Positions 10,419 to 20,115 are shown, counted from the first letter of the stretch. The stretch is 64,000 bases of DNA from Rodentibacter mrazii (GCF_001998825.1 NZ_MLHG01000012.1:37439-101438); one strand, 5' to 3'. Notes: generated by a model not told the origin, from the letters alone. Made by a program: numbers and translations.

Positions 10419-11621
10419 TTATAATGTTTTTTGGTATCGTTCAACGATCTCATTGACTAAATCAGCAGCAAGTTCAGTTTTTGATTTTAAAGAAAGGGTT
10501 TTACTCCCCTCTTTCCAGAAAAGCTGTAAAGCATTGTCATCGGCATTAAATACCTGCCCCTCAGAGACATCATTCGCACAAACCATGTCTAAATTCTTAC
10601 GTTTAAGTTTCTCTTTTGCATAATCGGAAAGATGTTGTGTCTCTGCCGCAAATCCCACAGTGAAAGGACGATTCTCCGTTAAATGCCCTACATCTGCAAT
10701 AATATCCGGATTTTTAACCAATTTAAGTAGCATTTCATCAGCAGATTTTTTAATTTTCTGATCTGCAATATCCGCAACACGATAATCCGCTACCGCCGCA
10801 CAACCAATAAAAATCTGATTTTTAACGGCATTTTCAAGTGCAGCCTGCCACATTTCTTTCGCCGATAACACATCAATACGAGTTACATTATTCGGTGTCG
10901 ATAAAGTTACAGGTCCTGTAATTAATGTCACACCCGCACCACGTTTCGCAAAATTTTCAGCAATAGCAAAGCCCATTTTTCCAGAACTATGATTAGAAAT
11001 ATAACGCACGGGATCTATGGCTTCGCGGGTAGGTCCTGCTGTAATCACCACTTTTACCCCTTGCAAGTCTTGATCTCTCGTGAAGAAATCTGAAAGCATC
11101 GCAAATATTTCCGTCGGTTCCGACATCCGTCCCACCCCTATATCACCACAAGCCTGAACACCGTTATTTGGTCCTATAAGTTGTATGCCCCTTGCTCGAA
11201 GTGCGGTCAAATTTTGTTGCGTTATTTGCTGATGGAACATTTGTTGGTTCATTGCCGGCGCAAGAAAAATCGGTGCATTAGTTGCCAAGCAAATCGTAGA
11301 AAGTAAATCATTTGCCATTCCAACAGTAAAACGTGCGATAAAATCAGCACTCGCCGGTGCGATTACTATTGCATCAGCCCATTTTGCAAGCTCAATGTGC
11401 CCCATGGCAAGTTCCGCTTGAGGATCAAGTAAGGACTGTGAGACCGCATTACCTGAAATAGCCTGTAAAGTCAGTGGTGTAACAAACTCTGCGGCAGAGG
11501 GTGTTAATACTACACGAACGTCAGCCTCAGCTTTACGTAATAAGCGAATAAATTCAATGGTTTTATATGCTGCAATTCCTCCGGTTATCCCCACGACAAT
11601 ACGTTTTCCGCTTAGCTTCAT
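10419..11621 (-). CDS. coaBC: Bifunctional CoaBC (phosphopantothenoylcysteine synthase/decarboxylase)
   Basis: Carries out two consecutive steps of coenzyme A synthesis. The N-terminal CoaC flavoprotein domain has [11 protein letters not shown] and the PAMNQQM motif. The C-terminal CoaB domain (from about residue 190) has [20 protein letters not shown] and the following GKMG. The ATG at 11621 ([11 protein letters not shown]) has GGAG 6 bases upstream and gives 400 residues, the usual length. An upstream ATG at 11657 would add 12 unsupported residues. An uptake-signal core lies near 11210. Confidence 0.95.
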   Translation of the reverse strand: MKLSGKRIVVGITGGIAAYKTIEFIRLLRKAEADVRVVLTPSAAEFVTPLTLQAISGNAVSQSLLDPQAELAMGHIELAKWADAIVIAPASADFIARFTVGMANDLLSTICLATNAPIFLAPAMNQQMFHQQITQQNLTALRARGIQLIGPNNGVQACGDIGVGRMSEPTEIFAMLSDFFTRDQDLQGVKVVITAGPTREAIDPVRYISNHSSGKMGFAIAENFAKRGAGVTLITGPVTLSTPNNVTRIDVLSAKEMWQAALENAVKNQIFIGCAAVADYRVADIADQKIKKSADEMLLKLVKNPDIIADVGHLTENRPFTVGFAAETQHLSDYAKEKLKRKNLDMVCANDVSEGQVFNADDNALQLFWKEGSKTLSLKSKTELAADLVNEIVERYQKTL

Positions 11622-11699
11622 TTCCTCTCCATTTAATTTGTTAGTGGTTAACCACAATTCCTGTATTTTACTTCAATTTAGTTGAATAAAAAATTTTAT

Positions 11700-11721
11700 T
11701 TTCGCGATCCGTTACGCAGTG
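11700..11721 (+). promoter_or_regulatory. CRP-S (Sxy-dependent competence) site before radC
   Basis: The core CGCGATCCGTTACGCA matches the CRP-S pattern TGCGA-N6-TCGCA in 8 of 10 defined bases, with a T tract on the left. A -10-like AATAAT follows at 11742-11747, placing the site about 43 bases before the likely transcription start. radC belongs to the H. influenzae competence regulon. Confidence 0.75.
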
Positions 11722-11796
11722 TTCATACTCTAAACTTGTCGAATAATATGAGAGCGATCAAAATCCGAAAGATTTTTATTAACACAAAATAATGCG

Positions 11797-12459
11797 ATGG
11801 AATCTCCTCAACTTATGCCGCGTGAAAAATTATTAAAATACGGCGTGACCACACTTTCAGACCATGAACTCCTGGCAATTTTTTTACGCACCGGTATAAA
11901 AAATTGTCCCGTTATGCAGCTTTCCAAACAAGTACTTGAGCATTTTGGTTCGATCCGAGCATTGCTTTCTGCCGATCAAACCTCTTTTTGTGCAATGAAA
12001 GGTTTAGGTATTACACAATTTATTCAACTCCAAGCCACCACTGAAATGACCAAACGTTACCTTAAACAAGAAATGTTTCATGCACAAATTTTTACAGAAC
12101 CTGAAACCGTTAAATTCTATTTGAGAATGGAATTACAACACGAAGAACGGGAAATTTTCATGGTGTTATTTTTAGACAATCAACACAGGCTCATAAAAAA
12201 AGAGCGGTTATTTTTAGGCACAATTAATGTAGCAAACGTGTATCCGCGCGAAATAATTAAAGAAGCGCTTTATTGTAATGCAGCGGCAATCATTTTAGTG
12301 CATAACCATCCTTCGGGGATAGCAGAACCCAGCCATGCAGATCAGCTCGTCACACAAAAAATTTGTGAGGCGGCAGAATTAATGGAAATTCGTGTTCTCG
12401 ATCATTTCATCGTAGGAAAAAACGACTGTTATTCCTTTGCTGAGCATAATTTTCTTTAA
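11797..12459 (+). CDS. radC: RadC family JAB-domain protein
   Basis: A 220-residue protein with an N-terminal helix-hairpin-helix region (LMPREKLLKYG, ELLAIFLRTG) and a C-terminal JAB/MPN metalloprotease-like domain with the motif HNHPSG, preceded by AAAIILV. The biochemical role is unresolved; in H. influenzae it is induced with the competence genes although it is not needed for transformation. No strong ribosome site precedes the ATG. A CRP-S site lies about 80 bases upstream. Confidence 0.92.
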   Translation: MESPQLMPREKLLKYGVTTLSDHELLAIFLRTGIKNCPVMQLSKQVLEHFGSIRALLSADQTSFCAMKGLGITQFIQLQATTEMTKRYLKQEMFHAQIFTEPETVKFYLRMELQHEEREIFMVLFLDNQHRLIKKERLFLGTINVANVYPREIIKEALYCNAAAIILVHNHPSGIAEPSHADQLVTQKICEAAELMEIRVLDHFIVGKNDCYSFAEHNFL

Positions 12460-12515
12460 TTCTCATGAAAACCACTTATTTTTTCTCGCTCCCTCTAGGA
12501 AAATCGTATTTATAC

Positions 12516-12544
12516 TTGAGAAATGGAAATAAAGTCAGTATAAT
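12516..12544 (+). promoter_or_regulatory. Sigma-70 promoter for rpmBG
   Basis: TTGAGA (12516-12521) and a perfect TATAAT (12539-12544) are separated by 17 bases. It would start a transcript with about 120 untranslated bases before rpmB. Confidence 0.85.
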
Positions 12545-12550
12545 CTGCCA

Positions 12551-12671
12551 CCTTTAATATAGTAAGCGGGTCGGATTTGCGCGACCTGACGAGGCAGCAA
12601 ATCTAGTTAGACTAGGTTTAGAACAATCCGAAACGTAAGCTCGAGCTTATATTTAATTATTGGAGATTATT
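12551..12671 (+). promoter_or_regulatory. Structured 5' leader of rpmB
   Basis: The leader contains GGTCG/CGACC, CTAG/CTAG and palindromic AAGCTCGAGCTT elements. It also has a longer-range CGGATT/AATCCG pairing that competes with the first hairpin. This is the layout expected of a ribosomal-protein autoregulatory leader, but I cannot match it to a known family. Confidence 0.4.
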
Positions 12672-12908
12672 ATGTCTAGAGTTTGTCAAGTAACAGGCAA
12701 GCGTCCAGCTGTGGGTAATAACCGCTCACACGCAATGAATGCGACACGTCGTCGTTTTCTTCCAAACCTTCACACCCACCGTTTTTGGGTTGAAAGTGAA
12801 AACCGTTTCGTAACTTTACGCTTAACAGCGAAAGGTATGCGTATTATTGATAAAAAAGGCATTGATGCAGTGTTAGCTGAAATCCGTGCTCGTGGCGAAA
12901 AAATCTAA
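12672..12908 (+). CDS. rpmB: 50S ribosomal protein L28
   Basis: A 78-residue large-subunit protein, normal length. The start at 12672 ([12 protein letters not shown]) has GGAG about 7 bases upstream. The segments [15 protein letters not shown] and [14 protein letters not shown] [13 protein letters not shown] are typical. rpmG follows after 11 bases. Confidence 0.97.
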   Translation: MSRVCQVTGKRPAVGNNRSHAMNATRRRFLPNLHTHRFWVESENRFVTLRLTAKGMRIIDKKGIDAVLAEIRARGEKI

Positions 12909-12919
12909 GGAGCTAAAAC

Positions 12920-13090
12920 ATGGCAGCGAAAGGCGCTCGTGAGAAAATCCGTTTAGTTTCTACTGCAGAGACCGGTCACTTCTACACAACCGATAAAAAC
13001 AAACGTAATATGCCTGAGAAAATGGAAATCAAAAAATTTGATCCGGTAGTACGTAAACACGTTATCTATAAAGAAGCAAAAATCAAATAA
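12920..13090 (+). CDS. rpmG: 50S ribosomal protein L33
   Basis: A 56-residue protein starting [17 protein letters not shown], with TGHFYTT and [16 protein letters not shown] typical of the cysteine-free L33. AAGGAG lies 5 bases before the ATG at 12920. It is co-transcribed with rpmB and followed by a terminator. Confidence 0.97.
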
Positions 13091-13109
13091 TTTTGCTGAT
13101 TTGAAAAAG

Positions 13110-13132
13110 CCCGAGATTGCTCGGGTTTTTTT
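13110..13132 (+). terminator. Intrinsic terminator after rpmG
   Basis: CCCGAG (13110-13115) pairs with CTCGGG (13120-13125) and is followed by seven T. Confidence 0.9.
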
Positions 13133-13161
13133 GTACACAAAATTTATTAGAGATCTCAACT

Positions 13162-13977
13162 ATGCCTGAATTACCTGAAGTTGAAACCACCCTACGTGGT
13201 ATAAGCCCTTATTTAAAAAGTTTTATTATTGAAAAAATTATTGTTCGCCAACCTAAATTACGCTGGCCTGTTTCACCTGAATTAATGGAATTGTCTAACG
13301 TGCTAATTCTAACGCTTTCGCGTCGAGCAAAATATCTGATTATCCACACGGAAAACGGATACATCATTGGGCATTTAGGTATGTCGGGATCTGTTCGAAT
13401 TGTACCGCATGATAGCCCTATTGATAAACACGATCATGTGGATATTGTCATGAGCAATGGGAAATTATTACGCTATAACGATCCCCGCCGTTTTGGCGCA
13501 TGGTTATGGACAGAAAACCTTGATGAATTTCATCTTTTTTTGAAACTCGGTCCCGAACCGCTTTCTGACGAATTTAACGCCGAATATCTTTTTAAAAAAT
13601 CCCGTAAAAAATTGACCGCACTTAAAACCTTCTTAATGGATAATGCAATTGTTGTCGGTGTCGGTAATATTTATGCCAATGAAAGTTTATTTTTATGCGG
13701 CTTACATCCACAAAAAGTGGTGGCAAATCTAACCCGAAAACAATGTATATTATTAGCAGATACGATCAAATCCGTACTGACACAAGCGATACAACAAGGG
13801 GGGACAACACTCAAAGATTTTTTACAGCCTGATGGACGCCCCGGTTATTTTGTACAAGAATTACTGGTCTATGGTAATAAAGGTAAACCTTGTCCAAAGT
13901 GCGGTACAAAAATTGAAAGTTTAGTTATTGGGCAACGCAACAGCTATATTTGTCCTCACTGTCAAAAGAAAAAGTAA
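13162..13977 (+). CDS. mutM: Formamidopyrimidine-DNA glycosylase MutM (Fpg)
   Basis: Removes 8-oxoguanine and ring-opened purines from DNA. The start at 13162 is fixed by the family N-terminus [13 protein letters not shown], whose proline after the initiator Met is the catalytic residue. The 271-residue protein has the helix-two-turn-helix segment [13 protein letters not shown] and a C-terminal zinc finger CPKCG...CPHCQ. It follows the rpmG terminator by about 30 bases. Confidence 0.97.
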   Translation: MPELPEVETTLRGISPYLKSFIIEKIIVRQPKLRWPVSPELMELSNVLILTLSRRAKYLIIHTENGYIIGHLGMSGSVRIVPHDSPIDKHDHVDIVMSNGKLLRYNDPRRFGAWLWTENLDEFHLFLKLGPEPLSDEFNAEYLFKKSRKKLTALKTFLMDNAIVVGVGNIYANESLFLCGLHPQKVVANLTRKQCILLADTIKSVLTQAIQQGGTTLKDFLQPDGRPGYFVQELLVYGNKGKPCPKCGTKIESLVIGQRNSYICPHCQKKK

Positions 13978-13980
13978 AAA

Positions 13981-14093
13981 CTTATTGTTCCTCAAACAGG
14001 CTCTCAATTTGCAGTTTTTCGTGCCGGAGTAATAGACTTAAAACATTTCCTTCAATGTCAGCTAAGTAACAGAAAAGTTTTTTGTCGTATGTT
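13981..14093 (-). pseudogene. Possible 3' remnant of an unidentified gene
   Basis: Between mutM and the glycosyltransferase the minus strand has a short open segment of about 36 codons ending in a stop next to the mutM end (KTYDKKLFCYLADIEG, then LRHEKLQIESLFEEQ). Its composition looks like real protein, but an in-frame stop precedes it and there is no start codon. It may be the tail of a decayed gene. I do not recognise the family. The rest of the 282-base gap (14094-14259) is AT-rich and shows nothing clear except TTACCCA/TGGGTAA, a possible hairpin at about 14162-14185. Confidence 0.3.
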
Positions 14094-14259
14094 TTTTATC
14101 TTAACATCCTTCAAATTAATTATTCTTATCTCCACTTGATTTTTTTTCATTTAAATTTATAGTTACCCATTGCCAAGTGGGTAACTCTTACAATCCTTAC
14201 AATCTCTTAACAGATCATTCAAATTCAACTTATCAAATGCCAATCAGGAATAACACAAA

Positions 14260-15771
14260 ATGACCGAACAAAATATAGCACTCAAACTTTGTTCCGATTT
14301 AATGATGACTAATTTTAATCAAGAATTTCTTGAAAAATTACAACTTCGCTCTTGGAATCGGGAATTAGGTACGAAGGATAAACTTCAACATACAAAGGAC
14401 TCTACTTTTTCCGCTATGTTTGTCGATGCGGATCTCGCTTATTCCAAAGAAAATCTACTATGTTGGATAAGAGTGCTGAAAAATGACGGTTTATTATTGA
14501 TGGAACGTATTGTTGAAAAAACACCTAAAATGTTGACCGCACTTTTTCCGGAACTTTTAACTTTCCACGAAAATTCGAATCCCGGCATTTGGATTTTTAG
14601 TAAAAATACGCTCAATGTGGCTGAACTCGAGTCACAAATCATACAGGCTCTTAATGAGAAGTCTCCAACCATTCACCTTCTTCCATTGTTGGAAAAAATG
14701 GAATATGTCAATCCACGCTCCGTTTTACCTCACTTTATTAGAGCTAAACTATTTCATAACATTCCTTCTGTTAGCTACGAAAGTTGGCAACGCTTGTTTG
14801 ACAGGACGCTTACCCCGGTAATGAATATTTATTCTACCTTAAACACTTTAGCCAATGGAAACTATCAAATAGGATTTCAGCAACGGGAAAAAATTTTAGG
14901 CAATGCTCATCTACGTCGAACCCCAACACCACCTCTGGAACAATTTTATGATAAACGTTGGAAAGGCGAACACTTAGCAGGAAAAACTATTGTGGTTTGG
15001 ACTGAATTTGGTTTAGGTGATGAAATTATGTTTGCACAACTAGCTTATTATTTTAAAAGTCAAGGCGCAAAAACAGTAAAATGGATTGTGCAAAGCCCTA
15101 TTGTTTCACTCCTTTCCACCCATCCTGATATTGATCAGGTGATTGACTCATCCAAATTAAGTCAACAAGCGGAAATTCTGGGTGAATTTGATTACTGGGT
15201 CTATCCCCATGAGATTTTAGCTTATGTAAGTACACCGTTTCAGTATTTGCCGAAACGACACCCTTACCTTTTTGCGAAATCAAGTACTCAAAGAAAAACC
15301 GCAAATTTATTTCCGGATACAGGCAATTTAAAAGTCGGCATTGCCTGGCGTGGTGATCCAATAAATGAAAATGATGCATACCGTTCTATCCATAACTTAG
15401 ACTATATTGAAACCTTATTTCAAATGCCTGGGATTGATTGGTATTGTGTTCAAAAGGCTTGTAATGAACAAGAAATACAGCTATTGGAAAAATATAATAT
15501 TCCACAGGTGACTAAAAATGCAAAAGATTTTGCCCAAACGGCTGCGATGTTAATGCATCTTGATTGCCTTGTATCAACTTGTACTTCTGTCATTCATGCT
15601 GCAGGTGCAATGGGCATACCAAGTTTATTAATGTTGTCTTATGTTGGTGATTGGCGTTGGGGTTTGGTTAACCCAACCAATCTCTGGTATCCAACTGTTC
15701 AAGTCTTCCGCTGTCCTACACCATTACCGATTTGGGACAGCGTGCAAAGAAGTGAAGCAAACATTAATTGA
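14260..15771 (+). CDS. GT9-like (TPR-type) glycosyltransferase with degenerate N-terminal domain
   Basis: A 503-residue protein. The C-terminal half (about 235-490) has the layout of heptosyltransferase-like enzymes often fused to TPRs: WTEFGLGDEIMFAQL, VGIAWRGDP, LDCLVSTCTSVIHAAGAMG and LSYVGDWRWG. The N-terminal part (VDADLAYSKENLLCWIRVL, LKNDGLLLMER) looks like a worn methyltransferase-type fold; this is inference. There is no signal peptide, so it probably acts in the cytoplasm. It stands alone between mutM and nrfA. The acceptor is unknown; surface polysaccharide or protein glycosylation are both possible. Confidence 0.7.
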   Translation: MTEQNIALKLCSDLMMTNFNQEFLEKLQLRSWNRELGTKDKLQHTKDSTFSAMFVDADLAYSKENLLCWIRVLKNDGLLLMERIVEKTPKMLTALFPELLTFHENSNPGIWIFSKNTLNVAELESQIIQALNEKSPTIHLLPLLEKMEYVNPRSVLPHFIRAKLFHNIPSVSYESWQRLFDRTLTPVMNIYSTLNTLANGNYQIGFQQREKILGNAHLRRTPTPPLEQFYDKRWKGEHLAGKTIVVWTEFGLGDEIMFAQLAYYFKSQGAKTVKWIVQSPIVSLLSTHPDIDQVIDSSKLSQQAEILGEFDYWVYPHEILAYVSTPFQYLPKRHPYLFAKSSTQRKTANLFPDTGNLKVGIAWRGDPINENDAYRSIHNLDYIETLFQMPGIDWYCVQKACNEQEIQLLEKYNIPQVTKNAKDFAQTAAMLMHLDCLVSTCTSVIHAAGAMGIPSLLMLSYVGDWRWGLVNPTNLWYPTVQVFRCPTPLPIWDSVQRSEANIN

Positions 15772-15871
15772 ACGCATAAATTGGAAACAATAAATTAATT
15801 CGACCGCACTTTATATAAAGAAACTGCTACATAATGCAGTTTCATAAACCTAATTTTAGGTTTATTTGTAA

Positions 15872-15890
15872 GGACACACTGCGTGTGTCC
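15872..15890. repeat. Palindromic dispersed repeat, copy 1
   Basis: GGACACAC and GTGTGTCC flank TGC. The core is shared with two longer perfect copies at 24872 and 52487. A degenerate half-copy (GCAGTGTGTTCCTA) follows near 15934. Confidence 0.75.
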
Positions 15891-16069
15891 GTTTATAACA
15901 TTTTGCTATGGTTTGACTTTATAACATACATACGCAGTGTGTTCCTATGTTTCGTTAAAATTACTGTTTTGCATAATACTGTAAAGAAACCAAAGTGCGG
16001 TTAAAAATTCGTTACTCCCCCCCTTCAATCCCCCCAACTAACTCTTTAGGTGTATTTTTATTTTTTCCT

Positions 16070-16083
16070 TTGATCTAAAGCAA
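16070..16083 (+). promoter_or_regulatory. FNR-like site upstream of nrfA
   Basis: TTGATCTAAAGCAA matches TTGAT-N4-ATCAA in 9 of 10 defined bases. It fits anaerobic induction of nitrite ammonification and lies about 150 bases before the nrfA start codon. Confidence 0.7.
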
Positions 16084-16234
16084 CTTTTTCACAAATAGCC
16101 CTAGAAAATCACCATACTTTTGTTATCGTTACTTCCAAACTGAAGTATCTTTTTAAGTAAGATCAATAAGTTATCAATAATAATTTGCATTTGAATAGTT
16201 TTATTTTTCCCCACTTTGCTATGGAGTGTTTATC

Positions 16235-17755
16235 GTGAATACATTAAGAAAAAGTCTTATCTTAGCTGCCACTTTCGCAGCGTTAGGCGGTTATAATTCG
16301 GCAATAGCCGAAATGGTTTACAAACCGGTTGAGCAACCCGTTGAAGCACCAAACCCAAATTTAAAAATTGAAGCCGTAAGCGAAAAATTCGCAGAAAAAT
16401 ACCCCAAACAGTTCCAATCTTGGAAAGCAACAGAAAAAGGCGACAAACTAATTTATGCCGACGAAGAAGATCCACGTTTAATCGTGCTTTGGGGCGGCTA
16501 TGCGTTTTCTAAAGAGTATAACGCACCTCGTGGGCACGCTTATGCGATTACAGATGTACGTAATATTTTGCGTACCGGCGCACCAAAAACCGCTAATGAC
16601 GGTCCTCAACCAATGGCTTGTTGGACATGTAAAGGTCCCGATGTACCGCGTTTAATCGCTGAGTGGGGCGAAGAAGGCTATTTCAATGCAAAATGGGCAA
16701 AAGGTGGACCTGAAATCGTCAATTCTATTGGTTGTGCTGATTGCCACGATACAACATCAAAAGATTTTGCAGAAGGCAAACCTGCATTACGCATTGCACG
16801 CCCACATGTTTTACGTGCCTTAGATCACCTCAATAATGCCTTACAGGCTAAAGCAAAAGCAGAAGGAAAGGCACAATCTGATCTTAGTTTTAATACAGCA
16901 GCGCGTACTGAAAAACGTGCGGAAATCTGTGCAAACTGTCACGTTGAATACTATTTTGCCGGCGACATCAAACAAGTAACCTTCCCTTGGAATAACGGTC
17001 AAACAGTCGATGATATTGAAAAATACTATGATGATATTGGTTTCAGCGATTGGACTCACTCCCTTTCTAAAGCACCAATGTTAAAAGCACAGCACCCTGA
17101 CTTTGAAATTTGGTCTTTAGGGATGCATGGTAAAAATGGCGTAACCTGTGTGGATTGTCATATGCCGAAAGTACAGGATGCTGATGGTAAAGTTTATACG
17201 GATCACCAAATCCAAAACCCATTTGATGCCTTCGATTCAACTTGCGCAAACTGTCATGATCAAAGTAAAGAAAAATTAAAAGAGATCGTGGTTTCACGTA
17301 AAAAAGACGTGAAAGATGTGATGGGTCGCTTAGAAGATCAAGTGGTGAAAGCTCACTTTGAAGCTAAAGCAGCTTGGGATGCCGGTGCTGGCAAAGAAGA
17401 AATGGAAGCGGCATTAATGGATATCCGCCACGCTCAATGGCGTTGGGACTATGCTGCGGCAAGCCACGGTGGTCACATGCACGCACCTGATGTGATGCTC
17501 CGCGTATTAGGTTCTGGTTTAGATAGAGCAGCAGATGCACGTGCTAAACTCGCGACTATCTTAACAAAACACGGCGTAAAAACACCGGTTGAAATCCCTG
17601 ATATTTCTACCGCTGAAAAAGCATGGAAAGTGATGGGGATTGATATTGAAAAAGAACGTCAAGCAAAAGAAGAATTCTTAAAAACAGTTGTACCTCAATG
17701 GGAAAAAGAAGCAAAAGCTAACGGCAAATTAGTCGAAGATACCGCAACAAAATAG
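16235..17755 (+). CDS. nrfA: Cytochrome c552 nitrite reductase NrfA
   Basis: A periplasmic pentaheme enzyme reducing nitrite to ammonium with six electrons. It has a signal peptide (cleavage after AIA near residue 25). The catalytic heme has the special motif CWTCK. Four CxxCH motifs follow: CADCH, CANCH, CVDCH and CANCH. The start is GTG at 16235, chosen over an in-frame GTG at 16226 because TGGAG stands 8 bases upstream. The product is 506 residues. It heads nrfABCD, and an FNR-like site lies upstream. Confidence 0.96.
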   Translation: MNTLRKSLILAATFAALGGYNSAIAEMVYKPVEQPVEAPNPNLKIEAVSEKFAEKYPKQFQSWKATEKGDKLIYADEEDPRLIVLWGGYAFSKEYNAPRGHAYAITDVRNILRTGAPKTANDGPQPMACWTCKGPDVPRLIAEWGEEGYFNAKWAKGGPEIVNSIGCADCHDTTSKDFAEGKPALRIARPHVLRALDHLNNALQAKAKAEGKAQSDLSFNTAARTEKRAEICANCHVEYYFAGDIKQVTFPWNNGQTVDDIEKYYDDIGFSDWTHSLSKAPMLKAQHPDFEIWSLGMHGKNGVTCVDCHMPKVQDADGKVYTDHQIQNPFDAFDSTCANCHDQSKEKLKEIVVSRKKDVKDVMGRLEDQVVKAHFEAKAAWDAGAGKEEMEAALMDIRHAQWRWDYAAASHGGHMHAPDVMLRVLGSGLDRAADARAKLATILTKHGVKTPVEIPDISTAEKAWKVMGIDIEKERQAKEEFLKTVVPQWEKEAKANGKLVEDTATK

Positions 17756-17766
17756 TAAGAAAAGTT

Positions 17767-17793
17767 ACCGCACTTTTGTGCTAAAAGTGCGGT
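17767..17793 (+). terminator. Inverted uptake-signal pair between nrfA and nrfB
   Basis: ACCGCACTTTT pairs perfectly with AAAAGTGCGGT around a 5-base loop. It may partly terminate after nrfA, raising nrfA relative to nrfBCD. Confidence 0.65.
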
Positions 17794-17823
17794 CGTTTTC
17801 CATAATAAATTTGAGGTTCCAAA

Positions 17824-18462
17824 ATGAATTTAACTTCTTTCCTTCGCAATATGGCAAAAGCCACAGCATTTCTTGTCTTTGCTGCAGCGACACCAATGAT
17901 TGCCCACGCACAAACGGATTCTGCACTAAATTATGAACCGCAATTAGACAATCAGCGTGACCCAAACCAATACTGTGCGAAATGTCATAAATTTGACAAA
18001 GTAGATAAAAATCAAACCTTGGATCAATCCGGGGGTGAATTGCACTTTGGGAAATTCCATGGCACACATTTAAACCAAAAAAATCCAAATAACGGCAAGC
18101 CGATCACCTGTGTAAGCTGTCACGGTAATATTACAGAAAACCACCGTCGTGGTGCGAAAGATGTCATGCGTTTTGAAGGGGATATTTTTGGCGAGAAAAA
18201 ACCAATGTATTCCGTGCAAGAACAAAACCAAGTCTGTTTTGCCTGCCACCAACCGGATAAACTCCGCGAGAAATTATGGGCACACGATGTACATGCGATG
18301 AAATTGCCTTGTGCAAGTTGTCACACCCTTCATCCAAAAGAAGATGCAATGAAAGGCATTCAACCAAAACAACGAGTTAAACTTTGTGTTGACTGTCATG
18401 GTGAACAACAAAAACGCCAAGCCGAACAAGAAAAATCAACCGAACAAAAGGATAAACAATGA
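17824..18462 (+). CDS. nrfB: Pentaheme cytochrome NrfB
   Basis: A periplasmic electron carrier that donates electrons to NrfA. The 212-residue protein has a signal peptide (cleavage after AHA near residue 29) and five CxxCH heme motifs in order: CAKCH, CVSCH, CFACH, CASCH and CVDCH. The C-terminus is a charged, Gln/Lys-rich tail. Its stop overlaps the nrfC start by 4 bases. Confidence 0.95.
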   Translation: MNLTSFLRNMAKATAFLVFAAATPMIAHAQTDSALNYEPQLDNQRDPNQYCAKCHKFDKVDKNQTLDQSGGELHFGKFHGTHLNQKNPNNGKPITCVSCHGNITENHRRGAKDVMRFEGDIFGEKKPMYSVQEQNQVCFACHQPDKLREKLWAHDVHAMKLPCASCHTLHPKEDAMKGIQPKQRVKLCVDCHGEQQKRQAEQEKSTEQKDKQ

Positions 18463-19136
18463 CAACTTGCTCACGCCGAAACTTTGTTTCCGGCATGGGG
18501 GCTGTGATCCTTATGACGGGAACACCTTTAACTTCTTTAGCAAAAGAAGATAAGGCAGATAAAACCAAACGTTATGCAATGATACATGATGAAACGGCTT
18601 GCATTGGCTGTACAGCCTGTATGGATGCTTGCCGTGATGTCAACCAAGTGCCGCAAGGCGTATCTCGTTTAGAGATTTTGCGTAGCGAACCTTATGGTGA
18701 ATTTCCAAACCAGAAATATGAGTTTTTCCGCCAATCTTGCCAGCATTGTAGCAATGCACCTTGCGTGGCGGTTTGCCCAACCGGTGCCTCATTTATTGAT
18801 AAAGAGACGGGCATTGTCGATGTGCATAAAGATTTATGCGTAGGCTGCCAATATTGTATTGCGGTCTGTCCGTATCGTGTGCGTTTTATTCATCCGGAAC
18901 ATTTAACCGCAGATAAATGCAACTTCTGTCGTGATACCAATTTAGCCAAGAGTAAACAGCCCGCCTGTGTAGAAGCTTGTCCGACAAAAGCGTTAATCTT
19001 TGGCGATATGAACAACCAGACCAGTGAAGTCGCCCGTAAAGTAAAAGAAAAACCGGTTTATCGCACAAAAGTGGAATTAGGGACACAACCAAATCTCTAC
19101 CATATTCCATTCCAACATGGGGAGCCTAGAAGATGA
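18459..19136 (+). CDS. nrfC: NrfC, 4Fe-4S ferredoxin-type subunit
   Basis: Passes electrons from the quinol-oxidising NrfD towards NrfB. The 225-residue protein begins with a twin-arginine-type leader (CSRRNFVSGMGAVIL) and carries four clusters of cysteines: CIGCTACMDAC, CQHCSNAPCVAVC, CVGCQYCIAVC and CNFCRD with CVEAC. It overlaps nrfB and nrfD by 4 bases each, indicating tight coupling. Confidence 0.95.
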   Translation: MTTCSRRNFVSGMGAVILMTGTPLTSLAKEDKADKTKRYAMIHDETACIGCTACMDACRDVNQVPQGVSRLEILRSEPYGEFPNQKYEFFRQSCQHCSNAPCVAVCPTGASFIDKETGIVDVHKDLCVGCQYCIAVCPYRVRFIHPEHLTADKCNFCRDTNLAKSKQPACVEACPTKALIFGDMNNQTSEVARKVKEKPVYRTKVELGTQPNLYHIPFQHGEPRR

Positions 19137-20098
19137 CGTTAGATTATCCTGTTCCGTTCCACACGCCAAATTTAGTGTGGGATTCAACCATTGCGATCTA
19201 TTTGTTTTTACTTGGGATCTCATCCGGTGCGGTACAATTAGCTATTGCATTTAAACGTAGTCATAAATTGGAAAACCCAAGCCAAAACTGGATCATTCGT
19301 GCCGGTGTGATTTTAGGTTCGGTGCCGACATTAATCGGCTTAACCCTGTTAATTTTCCACTTGGCGCGTCCTTGGACATTCTGGAAATTGATGTTTAATT
19401 ATCAATTCAATTCTGTTATGTCCATGGGGGTGATGCTCTTCCAAATTTATATGCTGTTCTTGGTGTTATGGGGTGTAGTGATATTCAAAAATGAAATTGA
19501 AGCACTCATTCACCGTTTTATACCAAAACTAAAATTTGTGATGAAATTAATTAGCATTGCCGAACGGTTAATTAGCCCCGTAGAAGTGATTTTATTCGTT
19601 CTTGCCGCGGTGTTAGGCGCCTATACCGGTTTCCTACTGTCCGCCTTAATCAGCTACCCAATGCTAAATAATCCGGTATTACCGGCATTATTCTTAGCAT
19701 CAGGCACGTCATCGGGAATTGCAGCCACATTCTTAATCATTCTGATAGCCGGTAAATTGAAAGGTGATTCTCACGAATCTCACTTCATTCACAAATTTGA
19801 AGTGCCGATTATGGTAACTGAACTTGGCTTATTAGTGTGTTTCTTTGTGGGATTATATTTTGGCGGTGGACAAAAAACCTTGGCATTATACAATGCGCTT
19901 TCGGGATTCTGGGGAGCGGTATTCTGGATTGGTGTATTCTTTATCGGAATTTTAATACCATTAATTGCCAATATGTTTGCCTCCGATCGATTCAAATATA
20001 ATCGCACTTTCATTATTTGGGTGTCGATTTTCGACTTGATCGGGGTTCTCTGCTTACGCTACTTTATTTTGTATGCAGGACAATTAACCGTCGCTTAG
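19133..20098 (+). CDS. nrfD: NrfD, membrane quinol-oxidising subunit
   Basis: A 321-residue integral membrane protein with about eight hydrophobic helices, beginning VPFHTPNLVWDSTIAIYLF, typical of the NrfD/PsrC family. It oxidises menaquinol and hands electrons to NrfC. It is the last gene of nrfABCD. A hairpin with a T run begins 17 bases after its stop. Confidence 0.95.
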   Translation: MTLDYPVPFHTPNLVWDSTIAIYLFLLGISSGAVQLAIAFKRSHKLENPSQNWIIRAGVILGSVPTLIGLTLLIFHLARPWTFWKLMFNYQFNSVMSMGVMLFQIYMLFLVLWGVVIFKNEIEALIHRFIPKLKFVMKLISIAERLISPVEVILFVLAAVLGAYTGFLLSALISYPMLNNPVLPALFLASGTSSGIAATFLIILIAGKLKGDSHESHFIHKFEVPIMVTELGLLVCFFVGLYFGGGQKTLALYNALSGFWGAVFWIGVFFIGILIPLIANMFASDRFKYNRTFIIWVSIFDLIGVLCLRYFILYAGQLTVA

Positions 20099-20115
20099 AG
20101 AAGTTGTTTTATGGA

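Larger units (their letters stand above)
15772..16234. other. 463-base gap upstream of nrfA
   Basis: The gap holds two uptake-signal cores (about 15804 and 15993), a hairpin TAAACCTAATTTTAGGTTTA near 15845-15864, a palindromic repeat at 15872-15890 with a worn second copy near 15929-15948, a C7 tract at 16017-16023, and an FNR-like site at 16070-16083. I see no gene in it. Confidence 0.7.

Noticed and set aside
16017..16023. C7 tract upstream of nrfA as a phase-variation switch
   Set aside because: It lies outside the likely promoter, before the FNR-like site and more than 200 bases from the start codon. No tetranucleotide repeats typical of Haemophilus phase variation are present.
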